A stretch of 64,000 nucleotides of DNA. Origin: Burkholderiales bacterium. GTDB taxonomy: Bacteria > Pseudomonadota > Gammaproteobacteria > Burkholderiales > Burkholderiaceae_C. The notes below the pieces were generated by a model. That model was not told where the DNA came from. It saw only the letters and a list, made by a program, of their open reading frames with translations, and did not search any database. The position numbers and the translations under genes were made by a program. This document shows positions 33,759-43,085 of this stretch, in pieces (the first letter of the stretch is position 1; each line of letters begins with the position of its first letter). The DNA lies in contig JACPOK010000026.1 of NCBI GenBank assembly GCA_016191525.1, forward strand, positions 124,001-188,000. Reading direction: 5' to 3'.

Positions 33759-34049
33759 TTGCAAAACATCATCGACCTGTGCGCCCGTATCGAGGCGGGC
33801 TACGAGCAGGGGAAGTCGGGCATGGACAACGGCATGATCGACCGCGTCCTCGAGCTTTCCAACCACGCCAAGTCCATTGGCGAGGCCTTCAAGGAACTTG
33901 CGACGGTCAGGCAGTTGATCGCTGACCTGTGCAGCGAGAGCCAGTTCGACCACTCGGGCACCGAAGTGGAGTCCTTGACGGCCGTTAAGGACCGCGGCCG
34001 CGAATACGTGCGCGCGTTCCTGCCCCAGCATGCCAAAGACCTTGCGTGA
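33759..34049 (+). CDS. Hypothetical protein before the DpdA-like gene
   Basis: A 96-residue helical protein from a TTG at 33759 with GGAGA upstream. It overlaps the DpdA-like start by 20 bp, so they are probably translated together. The sequence (IIDLCARIEAGYEQGKSGMDNGMIDRVLELSNHAKSIGEAFKEL) has no motif I know. Upstream, 33645-33757 holds several hairpins, including CGCCGGC/GCCGGCG. Confidence 0.5.
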   Translation: MQNIIDLCARIEAGYEQGKSGMDNGMIDRVLELSNHAKSIGEAFKELATVRQLIADLCSESQFDHSGTEVESLTAVKDRGREYVRAFLPQHAKDLA

Positions 34050-35163
34050 CACCGTTCGGTCGAGCGCGCCGGCGGCGGCACACCGGCTGCTGGTCCGCGT
34101 GGGCGTGCCCCTCGTGTCCGGCGACCTGACGCTGCGCTGCCTTGCCACCGGACTGCCGCTGCTGTTCTCGGCCAATGCGTTCGCTCGCAATGCCGCGGAC
34201 GGCTCATTCGGCTCGTTCAGGCTGCAGGCGGCCGAGCGCCTGCCCGCTGGCCACGACATCGCGCTGGATAGCGCGGGCTTCGTGAGTTCCGCCCTGTACG
34301 GCGATTACCGATGGTCGATCGACTCCTACCTTGACCTGGTCGCTACAAGGTCCTGGACCTTCTGGGCCTCCTTAGACCACACATGTGAGCCTGAGGTGGC
34401 CGCGAACGCCGCGGTGCGAAGGCTGCGCATCGACGCGACCGTGGCGAACTTCGTGCGCTGCGCAAACCGCGCCGCGCAGCGAGGCCTGTCCGAACCCTTG
34501 TTCATCATCCAGGGCCACACGCCGGACGACTACGAGTACTGCATTCGCACGGCGCCGTTCACCCGATGGCCGCCGCTGGTAGGCATCGGCTCGGTGTGCC
34601 GGCGGCACGCCCATGGCGAGAACGGCCTCCTGCGCGTGATGGAGAGGATCGACGCGCTGCTGCCTGAGGGCACGCGTTGTCACCTGTTCGGCTGCAAGGG
34701 CACCGGCCTCGCGGCCCTGAAGCCGTTCTGGCAACGCCGGATCTTTTCGGTCGACTCGATGGCTTGGGACGTTTCGGCGCGCCGTGCACAGCCGACAGGG
34801 CGCACCCAAGAAATGCGGGCCGCGTTCATGGTCCAGTGGCATGACAAGCTGCAGCAGCGCCTGGCCGATCCGCAGCCGCTGGGCGCTCAAGTGAGCCTGG
34901 ATCTGCGTCGCGTCGACGTGTTCGCAGTCGCCGGCGAAGCCGTGGGCAGCGCGATCGCCGATCTCTACGGGTCCAGCGATCTGGACTACCGGGATTGCAG
35001 TGCGCTTGTGTCAAACGACATGGCCATCGTCTCGTGTCTGCTCAAGTCCGCCGGTGCTGCGGCGTTCGGCGCCGAAGATCCCGAGGAAGACTTCGGCTTG
35101 GGCATCGTCTACGGCGCCGTTCGCCAGGCGCTGATCGACGCAGGAGAGCTGGCCGCCCAGTAG
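34030..35163 (+). CDS. DpdA/TGT-like transglycosylase-family protein
   Basis: A 377-residue protein with features of tRNA-guanine transglycosylase folds: LDSAGFVSSALYG (compare DSGGFQ, the catalytic Asp region), SLDHTCEPEVA, FIIQGHTPDDYEYC, VGIGSVCRR, HLFGCKGTGLAALKPFW and RIFSVDSMAWD. On phages and mobile elements, DpdA relatives insert 7-deazaguanine bases into DNA. No preQ0 genes are in the window, so the precursor would come from the host. Possible role: DNA modification to evade restriction. Start overlaps the preceding gene. Confidence 0.65.
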   Translation: MPKTLRDTVRSSAPAAAHRLLVRVGVPLVSGDLTLRCLATGLPLLFSANAFARNAADGSFGSFRLQAAERLPAGHDIALDSAGFVSSALYGDYRWSIDSYLDLVATRSWTFWASLDHTCEPEVAANAAVRRLRIDATVANFVRCANRAAQRGLSEPLFIIQGHTPDDYEYCIRTAPFTRWPPLVGIGSVCRRHAHGENGLLRVMERIDALLPEGTRCHLFGCKGTGLAALKPFWQRRIFSVDSMAWDVSARRAQPTGRTQEMRAAFMVQWHDKLQQRLADPQPLGAQVSLDLRRVDVFAVAGEAVGSAIADLYGSSDLDYRDCSALVSNDMAIVSCLLKSAGAAAFGAEDPEEDFGLGIVYGAVRQALIDAGELAAQ

Positions 35164-35179
35164 GGCGGCCAGGGCAGGG

Positions 35180-35236
35180 CACCAGCGAACAGCTGGTGCT
35201 CTCCAAAGCCCGCGCCAAGCGGGTTTTGGAGAGCAC
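35180..35236 (+). other. Two overlapping, mutually exclusive hairpins
   Basis: CACCAGC (35180-35186) pairs with GCTGGTG (35192-35198). A larger 18-bp stem, 35196-35213 with 35219-35236 (one G-U pair, loop GCCAA), reuses the last three bases of the first. No T-run follows. It fills the gap between the DpdA-like gene and the TrlF-like gene and could be a terminator, a processed RNA or a switch. Confidence 0.55.
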
Positions 35237-35400
35237 GTCCTGTACCTCAATCCGGTCGAGCGGACTTGCCTCAGTAAGCGCATTTCAACTCACTTTTGGG
35301 GGCGCAGGCCGCATTCGGAATCGGCAGGCCAAGAGCCTGCAGCCAGGCCCGCAATGCTTTGCCTGCACAATCTGACAACAACGATTAAGGAGGCGAGCAT

Positions 35401-38092
35401 GAACGCACTTGAAGCAATATCTAAACAGCCGGCAGGCGCGTCGTTCTTTCGCGCCGATCTTCACGTTCATTGCTTTGGAGGCTCCCACGACGTCACGGAC
35501 CCCACCATGACGCCTGAGGCTGTGGTCGCAACTGCCGTGAAAGAGAATTTGTCGCTTGTTGCGATTGCCGACCACAACGAAATTGCTAGCGTAGAGAGAG
35601 CGCTCGCGGCGGCAAACGGGACATCTGTGCTGGTCGTGCCTGCAATAGAGCTTTCAACGGGTCAGGGCCACTTGCTATGCTACTTCCCGTCGTTGACGGT
35701 GTTACGCCGATTTCACGGCCAGTTGACGCTCGTAGACAGTGGTTCGCCCACCTCGCGATGCCAGCAATCGATGCTCGAGTGTCTCAATCTAACTAACGAA
35801 CTTGGTGGGTTCGGGTTGCTGGCTCACGTGGACGCTCCTTCCGGATTTGAGGTACACGTCCCGGGTTCCTCTCCTCACAAGGCCGACATCATCTGTCATC
35901 CTGCCCTCCTCGGAATGGAGTTGAAGGCAGCCAACTCTTTGATCTCCTACGGGCCCACTGACCCTGACGTGAATCGCGGCCATCTCGGAAATGAGCGCAT
36001 CAGACGTCTGGGCCTGGGCTCAAAGCAGAACCTCGCCAGGGTGCTCAATTCAGACGCACACACGCTCGCTGCGCTGGGTCGAAATGCCGAGAATGCCCAA
36101 AAGGTAACTCGCTACAAGATGGACGAGCCGGGGTTCCACGCACTGCGTATCGCACTTGAAGACGCCGATGCACGTGTGCGAATTGAAGACCTCGTGCCAT
36201 CCCGAATCCCCAGCGTGATTGGCCTTCAAATTGATGGAGGCTTCCTCGCCAACCAGACCATACGATTTAGCCCGAACCTGAACTGCATCATCGGTGGCCG
36301 CGGGACAGGGAAGTCAACCACTTTCGAAGCTGTGCGATGTCTCATCGAGGATGGAGAGGAGCGAAACCAGGTCGTCGATTCGGACGTTTGGCCGGAGGAG
36401 CTCAACTTGGTCTGGCGTGACAAGGCCGCGCAGGAACACTCGCTTTTTCGTTTGAAGGGCGGCGAAGTTGAGAACCTAGACGCGCCAGACGCTGGCCCAA
36501 CGAGCTTCGACATCGACTGTTTTGGCCAAGGCGAAGCGGCCAAGATCAGTGCCCAGGCTCAGTCGAACCCGCTCGCACTGCTCCACTATCTCGACCGATT
36601 TGTCGACGTCAATCAAGCATTGGCGGAGGAGACGACGGTTCGTGAAAAGCTTCTAAAGCTGCAGACTGACATCGAGGCAGCCGACCAGAAAGTGCAACTC
36701 ATTCCTCAACACGAGCGACTGCTCGCGATTACTAAACAGCAACTCACCGCCCTTCAGAAGCCCGACGTGAAGGAGCTAATTGCCCTTCAGCGAAAACTCG
36801 CGACGGAGAAGGAGGTCCGCACCCAAGTTACGGACCTCCTCGCTCTCGCCAAACGAGAGTCTGCTTCGCTCCCCTCACGAGAGGCCGTGAAAGACATTCG
36901 AGAACTTGGAGACCCAGCTCAACTCGTGGTGGGCGGCGCTGAGTTTCGAGCGATTCTAGCGGGCGCGTCGGAGCTTGAGGTCACCGTGTCGACAGCGGAG
37001 ACCGACATCAAAGGCGGTCTAGCCAAGTTTGAGAAGGTGGTCACCGCACAGATGGCGCAATGGAAATCAAAAGAGACCGAGGCCCAGAAGAAAATCGATG
37101 CCAAGAGACGCGAGCTTGAAGCGCTCAAGATCTCCTTCGACATGTCGTACATCGCGAAGCTGGCAAAGGACGAGGCGACTCATGAGCAATCAGTCAAAAA
37201 CCTCAAGTCTTGGGTCCCTCATCTCGCCGATCTCCGCAATCAACGCGCAGCTGCACTCTTGGAACGTTGGCGCGCCCGGGACAAGGTTGCAGCCCTTCGC
37301 GATGCCTTTGGCAGGACGGCATCGCGAACTCTGCAAGAGGCGCTCTCGGACCTGAACGTCAGCCTCAAGTACGCTGCAAGCGCCTACTCGATCGAAGCCG
37401 CAGATTTGATTATTGAAGCTATGGGCTGGCGCACAAATCAGCAGCAGCGTGCAACCTGGCTAGTGAAGGTCTTGACGTTGCCGGCGCTTCTCACTGCAGT
37501 CGGCAAGAAAGATGCGAAGCCTTTACTCGCCATTCGGACACCGGAAGACGTTCAGGTGTTCAAGTCTGATGAAGCTCAGCTTATCCTTGAACGGCTCGGG
37601 GAGCGGACGGTGCTCTACGCACTTGAGCGCGTGGCACTCCACGACCTGCCACGCCTGCAGGTCACAAAGAAGGTTGTCGGCGTCGATGGATCGGAGCGAT
37701 TCGTTCGGAAGGACTTTTCGAAGCTCTCTCTTGGGCAACAACAATCGGTTCTCTTGGCGCTGATGCTGTCGGCCGACACCGACCGCCCACTGATCATCGA
37801 CCAGCCCGAAGACAACTTGGATGGAGAGTTCATCTACTCCACGCTGGTGCCCGTACTGCGGCGAGCTAAGGAACGGCGTCAGGTAATCATCGTGACTCAC
37901 AATGCCAATGTTGCAGTACTGGGTGATGCCGAACAAATCGTGGTGATGAAGGCGGCAAACGACAGAGGTGAAATTGTTGCCAGGGGGTCGATTGACCACC
38001 AGCCGACCCGCGACGCTGCGTGCGCAATCCTTGAGGGAGCAAAGGAAGCATTTCTCCGGCGGGCCAAGATGTACGGAATGGCTGTCAGCTAA
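35401..38092 (+). CDS. TrlF-like PHP-domain plus SMC-type ATPase
   Basis: An 896-residue protein. Residues ~15-260 are a PHP phosphoesterase domain (ADLHVHCFGG, IADHNEIAS, HVDAPSG, NSDAHTLAALG). Next come an ABC/SMC-type ATP-binding start (CIIGGRGTGKSTT), a long coiled coil, and the ABC signature and Walker B (LSLGQQQSVLLALML, PLIIDQPEDNLDG) with the switch His (IIVTHNANV). This matches TrlF-family proteins, which occur in defence islands. AAGGAGG lies seven bases before ATG 35401. Base use is less GC-rich than neighbours, suggesting separate transfer. An ATTTCAACTCAC element lies at 35282-35293. Confidence 0.8.
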
Positions 38093-38173
38093 CCGCACCG
38101 GGTTTGCTCCCGGCCGGCGCTTCGACGACTCATTTGTGACCACGCGAACCGGATCGTGGAGAATCCGTCCACG

Positions 38174-38437
38174 ATGATTCAGCCCTCCACCCCCCCGGAT
38201 TCCGCCAAAGGCGGCCGCGCGCGCGGGCATTGGGAGGCGCTACGCCGAGATGAGCTGGTTGACCAAGTGAGCCAGCTGCAGCGCGCCGCAGGTCCAAAGC
38301 AGTGGCAGCCCGCGCAGCGCGTGGGCGTGTGGAGCATCGTGATAGAGATGTGGAGAGAGTGGGGTGATCGGCGTCGCTATTTCAACGTGAAATGGCGCTG
38401 GCCCTGGAGCAAGGAAAAGGGGGTCCGGCCCCGCTAG
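38174..38437 (+). CDS. Hypothetical small protein
   Basis: An 87-residue basic, Trp-rich protein (GVWSIVIEMWREWGDRRRYFNVKWRWPWSKEKG). The ATG at 38174 has GGAGA ten bases upstream; an in-frame GTG lies at 38156. Function unknown. Confidence 0.45.
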   Translation: MIQPSTPPDSAKGGRARGHWEALRRDELVDQVSQLQRAAGPKQWQPAQRVGVWSIVIEMWREWGDRRRYFNVKWRWPWSKEKGVRPR

Positions 38438-38455
38438 GGACCGGACCTGCACAGC

Positions 38456-38842
38456 TTACGCCGCCAAGGCGGGCCACCGAAGGTGGATCCCGCGCTCGGA
38501 CAGAGCGGCCATCACCGGGGGCATGCGCGAAACCGCAAGCAGCGCCTGCGATTGCGCGTCCACATCCTCGGGACTATGCCGGGCCGAGTCGAGCTGCTGC
38601 TGCAGCATCATCCCGTACCCGATCAGGCTGGCTGCCGACGCGACGCGGCGGCACCAGACGGCGAACTCCAGATCGAAGTCGGCTTGCGCCTTCTCCTGGG
38701 CTTGGGCGACGTTTCGGGAGAACCCGAAATACATCACCTTGGCCCCATCCGGGTATGTCAACACGGCCATGTGAATCCACAGGACGCGCCATAGCCGAAT
38801 CGAATCGTCGACTGCGGCTTCTCGTTGAATGAAACGAATCAA
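38456..38842 (-). CDS. Hypothetical protein
   Basis: About 128 residues if it begins at the TTG at 38842, which has AAGGAAAG upstream; the frame is open to an ATG at 38920 that lacks such a site. It contains LWRVLWIHMAVLTYPDGAKVMYFGFSRNVAQAQEKAQADFDLEFAVWCRRVASAASLIG. Stands alone leftward. No family recognised. Confidence 0.5.
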   Translation of the reverse strand: MIRFIQREAAVDDSIRLWRVLWIHMAVLTYPDGAKVMYFGFSRNVAQAQEKAQADFDLEFAVWCRRVASAASLIGYGMMLQQQLDSARHSPEDVDAQSQALLAVSRMPPVMAALSERGIHLRWPALAA

Positions 38843-39069
38843 ACTTCTTTCCTTCAGGGCATTGAAGTCAAGACGCACGAACCCACGATGCCCCGTGGAT
38901 CCATGCGATTCCACGGGCATGTGGACGGACGCGTGAGCGTCCGGTGTGCCTCTGGCCGCGTGCGGCCGGAGACGAGCTCTGCAGAGCTGATGCTGGGATA
39001 TTTCGACTGTGCCAGCACACAGATTCTTCCCTTACGGGATAGAGGCGGTGATCGTACACCGGGAGCCGA

Positions 39070-40113
39070 TCAGGCTGGCGATGTGTCGTTGAATTCGTGG
39101 GGCGTGGCGTAGGTCGACGTGACGCGCATCAGGGCCGCGTCGTTCACCCATATGCGGTTGCGGGCCGAGATCTCGGCTTGGAAAAGACCGATGACGCGGT
39201 CGCCGGCACCGCCTCGCACCAGGCACTCTTCTTCGCGCGGGAAACGGTTCGCCAGGGCCTTGGCCAAGCCCGAGGACATGAATAGGGGCGGCCCGTGGTG
39301 CCTCAGGTGCGTGGCCACGGCCTGGCCAGCCTGCTGCGCGGTCTTGATCTCCCCCACCACGAGGAACAGCGGCACGGCACTCTCTGTCCGCTGGAAGTTG
39401 TCGACGAACGCTTTCCAGGCGGTGTCGATGTCATCTTTGCGAGTGGCGTCGAAGACAGGCACGACATACAGTACCGACCGCATGGCGACACGGCCGAGGC
39501 TTCCCTGCTCGATGACGCTGTGCAGCCCGGTCACGATATCGCCCCACCTTCGTCCTTCCGCGTGTCGAGTCAATCCAGCGGTTGAGCACAGGTAGCGCAG
39601 CGTGTCACGCAGACTCAATGAGTCGCGTTGGGGCACGGGGACCGCGCCTGAGGAAGGCGCGGACGGTGGCCGCGCAGGCGTCGGGGCCTCGGACGGCGCC
39701 ACCTCAAGCCGCCGCAGGCTGAACCCGGGATTGATGTTGAACCCGTCTACCGTCTCGTCGACGGCCGCCAGCGCATGGGCGCGCGCATCCTGGTAGTCGG
39801 TTTCCGATCGGAAGAACCTGCAGCTGGCCGCATGAGCAGTTCCGCCATTGGGCCACGTGGCCAGGAAGTACCGGTCGCCTTCGGCCCCGGATATCCGCCT
39901 GACCACCAGTTGCGGCCGCGGTTCAGCGCAGAGGCACAGCGCATGCCCGTGTTCGGCCTTTGCCTTGGACAATGCCTGCGCGAATAGAGTCGGCTCGCGT
40001 TCATACGCCGCGATGTCGACCATCGCGCCGCCGGCGAGGACACGCCCGGCCGCTGCCGGGGTGTTCCCCGCGCCGTCAGTGGGCGTCGCAGCTTCGGCGT
40101 TCCCAGCATTCAT
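39070..40113 (-). CDS. DUF1173-family protein
   Basis: A 347-residue protein. The N-terminal part reads HALCLCAEPRPQLVVRRISG...YFLATWPNGGTAHAASCRFF, the pattern of DUF1173 proteins, which are common on plasmids and integrative elements and have no known role. The CLC and ASC cysteines may bind metal. A Pro/Ser-rich linker joins it to a C-terminal domain (MRSVLYVVPVFDATRKDDIDTAWKAFVDNFQRTESAVPLFLVVGEIK). It overlaps the thermonuclease gene by 38 bp. Confidence 0.7.
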   Translation of the reverse strand: MNAGNAEAATPTDGAGNTPAAAGRVLAGGAMVDIAAYEREPTLFAQALSKAKAEHGHALCLCAEPRPQLVVRRISGAEGDRYFLATWPNGGTAHAASCRFFRSETDYQDARAHALAAVDETVDGFNINPGFSLRRLEVAPSEAPTPARPPSAPSSGAVPVPQRDSLSLRDTLRYLCSTAGLTRHAEGRRWGDIVTGLHSVIEQGSLGRVAMRSVLYVVPVFDATRKDDIDTAWKAFVDNFQRTESAVPLFLVVGEIKTAQQAGQAVATHLRHHGPPLFMSSGLAKALANRFPREEECLVRGGAGDRVIGLFQAEISARNRIWVNDAALMRVTSTYATPHEFNDTSPA

Positions 40114-40609
40114 GGCGCCAGTTCCAGGGTTCGATCGGCTTTGCCTCGGACCACAGGCCGCGCCGCGAGGCGCGTGCTTCCTGCTGTGCGTCCAGTACGC
40201 TGCGATCGCGCAAGTAGCGAGCCTGCGCGGTGTTGGCCCACGCCAGACCCGCGCGCACGAGTTCCTTGTTCACGTGATGGCCGTCACGATAGAAATCGCA
40301 GACCTTCCGGCCGTAACGGTCCTGGCCCACGCAATTCACCTTCACGACTTTGCCCTGCAACTCGCGCTCCAGCCATTTCGTCGATTGGACGCTGAACGGC
40401 TGACCCGGCTTGGCTTGCCCATGGCTCATTTCCGGCGCGTCGATGTTCGCCAGCCGAACGCGCTGCTCCCAGTTCTCGACGACGACGGTATCGCCATCGA
40501 GCACCCTCGTTACCCTGACTTCATCGGCGGCGAGAGACGGGCGCGCCATCGAGTGGATGCCCGCCACGGAACTTGCCGCAATCAGCAAAATGGAAATCAG
40601 TCGTCGCAT
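40076..40609 (-). CDS. Exported thermonuclease (SNase-family)
   Basis: A 177-residue protein with a signal peptide (MRRLISILLIAASSVAGIHS) and an SNase domain: VRVTRVLDGDTVVVENWEQRVRLANIDAPEM, then YGRKVCDFYRDGHHVNKELVRAGLAWA. The Asp and Arg residues of the staphylococcal nuclease active site appear to be present. Such exported nucleases are frequent on conjugative elements and may act during DNA transfer or entry. Three extra Cys sit near the C-terminus. Confidence 0.85.
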   Translation of the reverse strand: MRRLISILLIAASSVAGIHSMARPSLAADEVRVTRVLDGDTVVVENWEQRVRLANIDAPEMSHGQAKPGQPFSVQSTKWLERELQGKVVKVNCVGQDRYGRKVCDFYRDGHHVNKELVRAGLAWANTAQARYLRDRSVLDAQQEARASRRGLWSEAKPIEPWNWRHECWERRSCDAH

Positions 40610-40706
40610 GTTTTTGGTTCTCCTGTATCAGACCACACAGTACGTGAGCGGCCCAGGAATTCAATGAGTGAGGAGAGGACCTGTCCCGGTGATGTCTCGC
40701 ACAGAA

Positions 40707-40870
40707 TTTCAGTAGCAAAGCGGGTGGACGTATCGGCACTCTGGCGTCTCGGCGTCCCCTGGTGCTAGCATTTGCGGGTCTTTCGACGCCTTGCTGCGGG
40801 CTTATGCAGCACCGTGTCCGGTTCCCGGGCGCAACTGTTTCGGTCGTTAGGACCGACACCTCACTTCAAC
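40707..40870 (+). ncRNA. Structured leader RNA candidate, copy L1
   Basis: Begins TTTCAGTAG (40707-40715). A 36-nt core at 40776-40811 matches 32 of 36 bases of the core at 48728-48763. It ends in the hairpin TGCTGC/GCAGCA, followed by a CCGG/CCGG hairpin, GTTTCG, and CGGTC/GACCG. The distance from TTTCAGTAG to the core is 69 bases here and 67 in L2. It precedes the operon 40956-42829. Confidence 0.5.
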
Positions 40871-40955
40871 CTGCCGATCGCATCCGACTGAGGAACGCGA
40901 GCGGCAATCACACGCCGGCCAGCCCCACGGCTCGCCGCGCGCAAGGACCCAATTC

Positions 40956-41294
40956 ATGGATCAACACCAACCGCGAGTTCTTCTCGCAGAAGCGCCTGTG
41001 CCCTTCGAGTTTCAGGGCCAGACGTTCTTCGGTGCAGGAACGACTCTCACAGAAGACCGCGTTGCGGGGGCCTACCTGGCCGCCGACGGCCTGGTGAAGT
41101 CGGCACACGGTCAACCGATCGGCACCTACCGCGTCACCACGTCGTGGCCGACGCCTCGCAGCTGGATCGCATCTCGCCGCTGCCACGTGCGAGCCATCGT
41201 GAAGGGGCGCACCTACCAGGGACAGAGCTGGGGGACGGGAATGCTGTTCAACGGCCGCCGCCTGGCGGCAGAACTGCGAGGTGTCCGTGGCTGA
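40956..41294 (+). CDS. Hypothetical protein
   Basis: A 112-residue protein behind leader L1. It contains VPFEFQGQTFFGAGTTLTEDRVAGAYLAADG and a basic C-terminal half. Its end overlaps the next gene by 14 bp, so coupling is likely. No family recognised. Confidence 0.55.
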   Translation: MDQHQPRVLLAEAPVPFEFQGQTFFGAGTTLTEDRVAGAYLAADGLVKSAHGQPIGTYRVTTSWPTPRSWIASRRCHVRAIVKGRTYQGQSWGTGMLFNGRRLAAELRGVRG

Positions 41295-42045
41295 TCTCGA
41301 CCAGGACACCTACGTTGCCACCATCGACTACGGACGAGACCCGAGCCTGATCCGCGTCCGCTGCGGCGGCTGCGAGTGGCAGGGCTTCGCATCCTCGCTG
41401 ACCGCGATCGAGGACTGCTCCCTGACCCCGGGTGATGCGTCCCCTGCCGGCCGCTGCCCCGACTGCAATACGCTTGCCTACGTGGAGCGACGGGTGGGAC
41501 CGCCCCCGTTCAAGACGCCGGTCTACCTCGCCGCAGGCAAGTTCCTGTGCGCGGCGGATGCCGAACTCATCGCCCAGCTGGTCGACCACACCCCCGATGA
41601 AGCGGCAGCGCTTGTTCGGCTGGTCAATGCGGCGGTCAACTACGACGACGAAGTCGAGGTGCGAGACCCGGATCCACAAGCCGAGGCCACCTGGAACGCG
41701 CAGTGCGCGAGTGAAGAATGGACCGACGCCGAGCAGCTGCGTCGCATGAGCCTGTTCCTGCGAGAGCGCGGCTTGTTCGATCTGCTGCTACAGCACTCCA
41801 AGATTCCCAGCGACAACGGCATTCTGGGTACCTTCGCAACCCCCGCCAGCGAAAAGCGTCACGGCGCTGCATTCGCTCTTCTCGAAGAAGTCGCCAGCTA
41901 CGAACGCGAGAAGTTTGAAGGAGACCAGGACACCGATCTGAACGTCAGCGGCGCCGATCTGGTCGACTGGTTCAGCGGAGTCCGGGAACGCGCCGACGCC
42001 TTGGTCAAGGCCGAACGTGAATCCTCGGTCGGAGGCACCCAGTGA
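41281..42045 (+). CDS. Hypothetical zinc-ribbon protein
   Basis: A 254-residue protein from GTG 41281. The N-terminal part contains two Cys pairs in a zinc-ribbon arrangement (VRCGGCEWQGF...RCPDCNTLAYVERRVG), then an acidic helical region. It ends with a four-base overlap with the next GTG. Function unknown; probably nucleic-acid or protein binding. Confidence 0.6.
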   Translation: MSVADLDQDTYVATIDYGRDPSLIRVRCGGCEWQGFASSLTAIEDCSLTPGDASPAGRCPDCNTLAYVERRVGPPPFKTPVYLAAGKFLCAADAELIAQLVDHTPDEAAALVRLVNAAVNYDDEVEVRDPDPQAEATWNAQCASEEWTDAEQLRRMSLFLRERGLFDLLLQHSKIPSDNGILGTFATPASEKRHGAAFALLEEVASYEREKFEGDQDTDLNVSGADLVDWFSGVRERADALVKAERESSVGGTQ

Positions 42046-42263
42046 CGCGCTTCTTCATCGACCTGAGAGTCACCGATGCGGAGGAACTCTTTGCCGCGGC
42101 GCTCAGGCACGCGACAACCGTCGAGTCCATGACGCAACAACAGGCCGAGGAACTCCTCAAGCCTGCCGGGGAGATCGACGAGGCCGCGTGCCTGGTGATG
42201 CTGCTCGACCCGGGTGTCTCACCTTCCGGGACGGAGATCGACGAATCCGGAGTGGAGTCATGA
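42042..42263 (+). CDS. Hypothetical small protein
   Basis: A 73-residue acidic protein from GTG 42042, overlapping both neighbours by four bases (GTGA, ATGA). Sequence: TRFFIDLRVTDAEELFAAALRHATTVE near the start. No known motif. Confidence 0.55.
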   Translation: MTRFFIDLRVTDAEELFAAALRHATTVESMTQQQAEELLKPAGEIDEAACLVMLLDPGVSPSGTEIDESGVES

Positions 42264-42829
42264 GCACGCACTATGTTCCCATCGACCCACACCAGCTGCA
42301 TGCCGACTGGATCGGGTATGACCACCGCGGCTTTGCGCCAAGCCCCCGCCAGCGGCTCCTGATGGGTGCCATCCGGCAGGCTCTCGCCGAGAGGCTGTTC
42401 GACAGCGAGGCCGTCAAGGATCGGGTTGCCCAGTTGGTCGGATACGCGCGCGGTTCGGACACGAACGTGCTGAACGTCCACGGCGGCGATTTCGGCATGG
42501 ACGTCTATTACGCGCGTCGGGCTCGCGAAGCCGAGTCACGCAACGAGGCGGAAGCCGAGACAGCATCCGAGATGTGTCTGCAAGCCGAGGAATCGCTCGG
42601 AACGCTGGTGTTCTCCGACTACAAGCGGACCACCGGGGTGAAGCTGCTTGAACCTGTGGACGCGTGGACCTGGAAGTTCGAGGGCAAGCGCGGCTCGTCG
42701 CGAGTGGCGGGCACGGCAAGCGTTCTGCAGCTGAAGAGCGCTATCGACCGGGCCTTTCAGCAAGGCGCCCGCAAGGGACCCTACGCGCAGTTCCTGGCAA
42801 GCCGGGACTGCACCGCACTTCTGGTTTAG
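42260..42829 (+). CDS. Hypothetical protein
   Basis: A 189-residue protein ending the L1-led operon. The segment ADWIGYDHRGFAPSPRQRLLMGAIRQALAERLFDSEAVKDRVAQLVGYARG is helical and basic. A middle coil (REAESRNEAEAETASEMCLQAEE) follows. No family recognised. Confidence 0.55.
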   Translation: MSTHYVPIDPHQLHADWIGYDHRGFAPSPRQRLLMGAIRQALAERLFDSEAVKDRVAQLVGYARGSDTNVLNVHGGDFGMDVYYARRAREAESRNEAEAETASEMCLQAEESLGTLVFSDYKRTTGVKLLEPVDAWTWKFEGKRGSSRVAGTASVLQLKSAIDRAFQQGARKGPYAQFLASRDCTALLV

Positions 42830-42839
42830 GGCGTCGCCC

Positions 42840-43075
42840 CGAGCCGAGTACCTGCCGCAACACATCACGCGGCAGGCGAGAACACCCACGGTGTTCTCCC
42901 AAGCACTCGCGACGAGTCCTTGGGAGAGCGCCGGCACTAAAGCTGCCAGCCGCAACTTTCGTTGGCCTCCGCCAACCCCGTGCGACCGGGTCATGTCGCA
43001 AGCCTCGGCCTATGCCGAGGTCATCCACCCTGCAGGGGGCGTTCCCCTGTGGGCGCCCCTTGCTTTTCTTTTTTT
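42840..43075 (+). ncRNA. Multi-hairpin leader with terminator-like end (attenuator candidate)
   Basis: Hairpins in order: CTGCCGC/GCGGCAG (42852-42875), GAGAACACC/GGTGTTCTC (42878-42898), a two-part stem (42899-42923), GTTGGC/GCCAAC (42961-42976), TGCGAC/GTCGCA (42981-43000), CCTCGGC/GCCGAGG (43003-43020) and CAGGGG/CCCCTG (43033-43049). The last overlaps an alternative GGGGCG/CGCCCC stem followed by TTTTCTTTTTTT, then TGAGGAGAG and the ATG at 43086. Alternative stems plus a T-run before the ribosome binding site is the layout of a riboswitch or attenuator. Confidence 0.55.
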
Positions 43076-43085
43076 GAGGAGAGCA

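Noticed and set aside
35180-35236. Retron or integron attC site
   Set aside because: No reverse transcriptase or integron integrase nearby and no attC core motifs.
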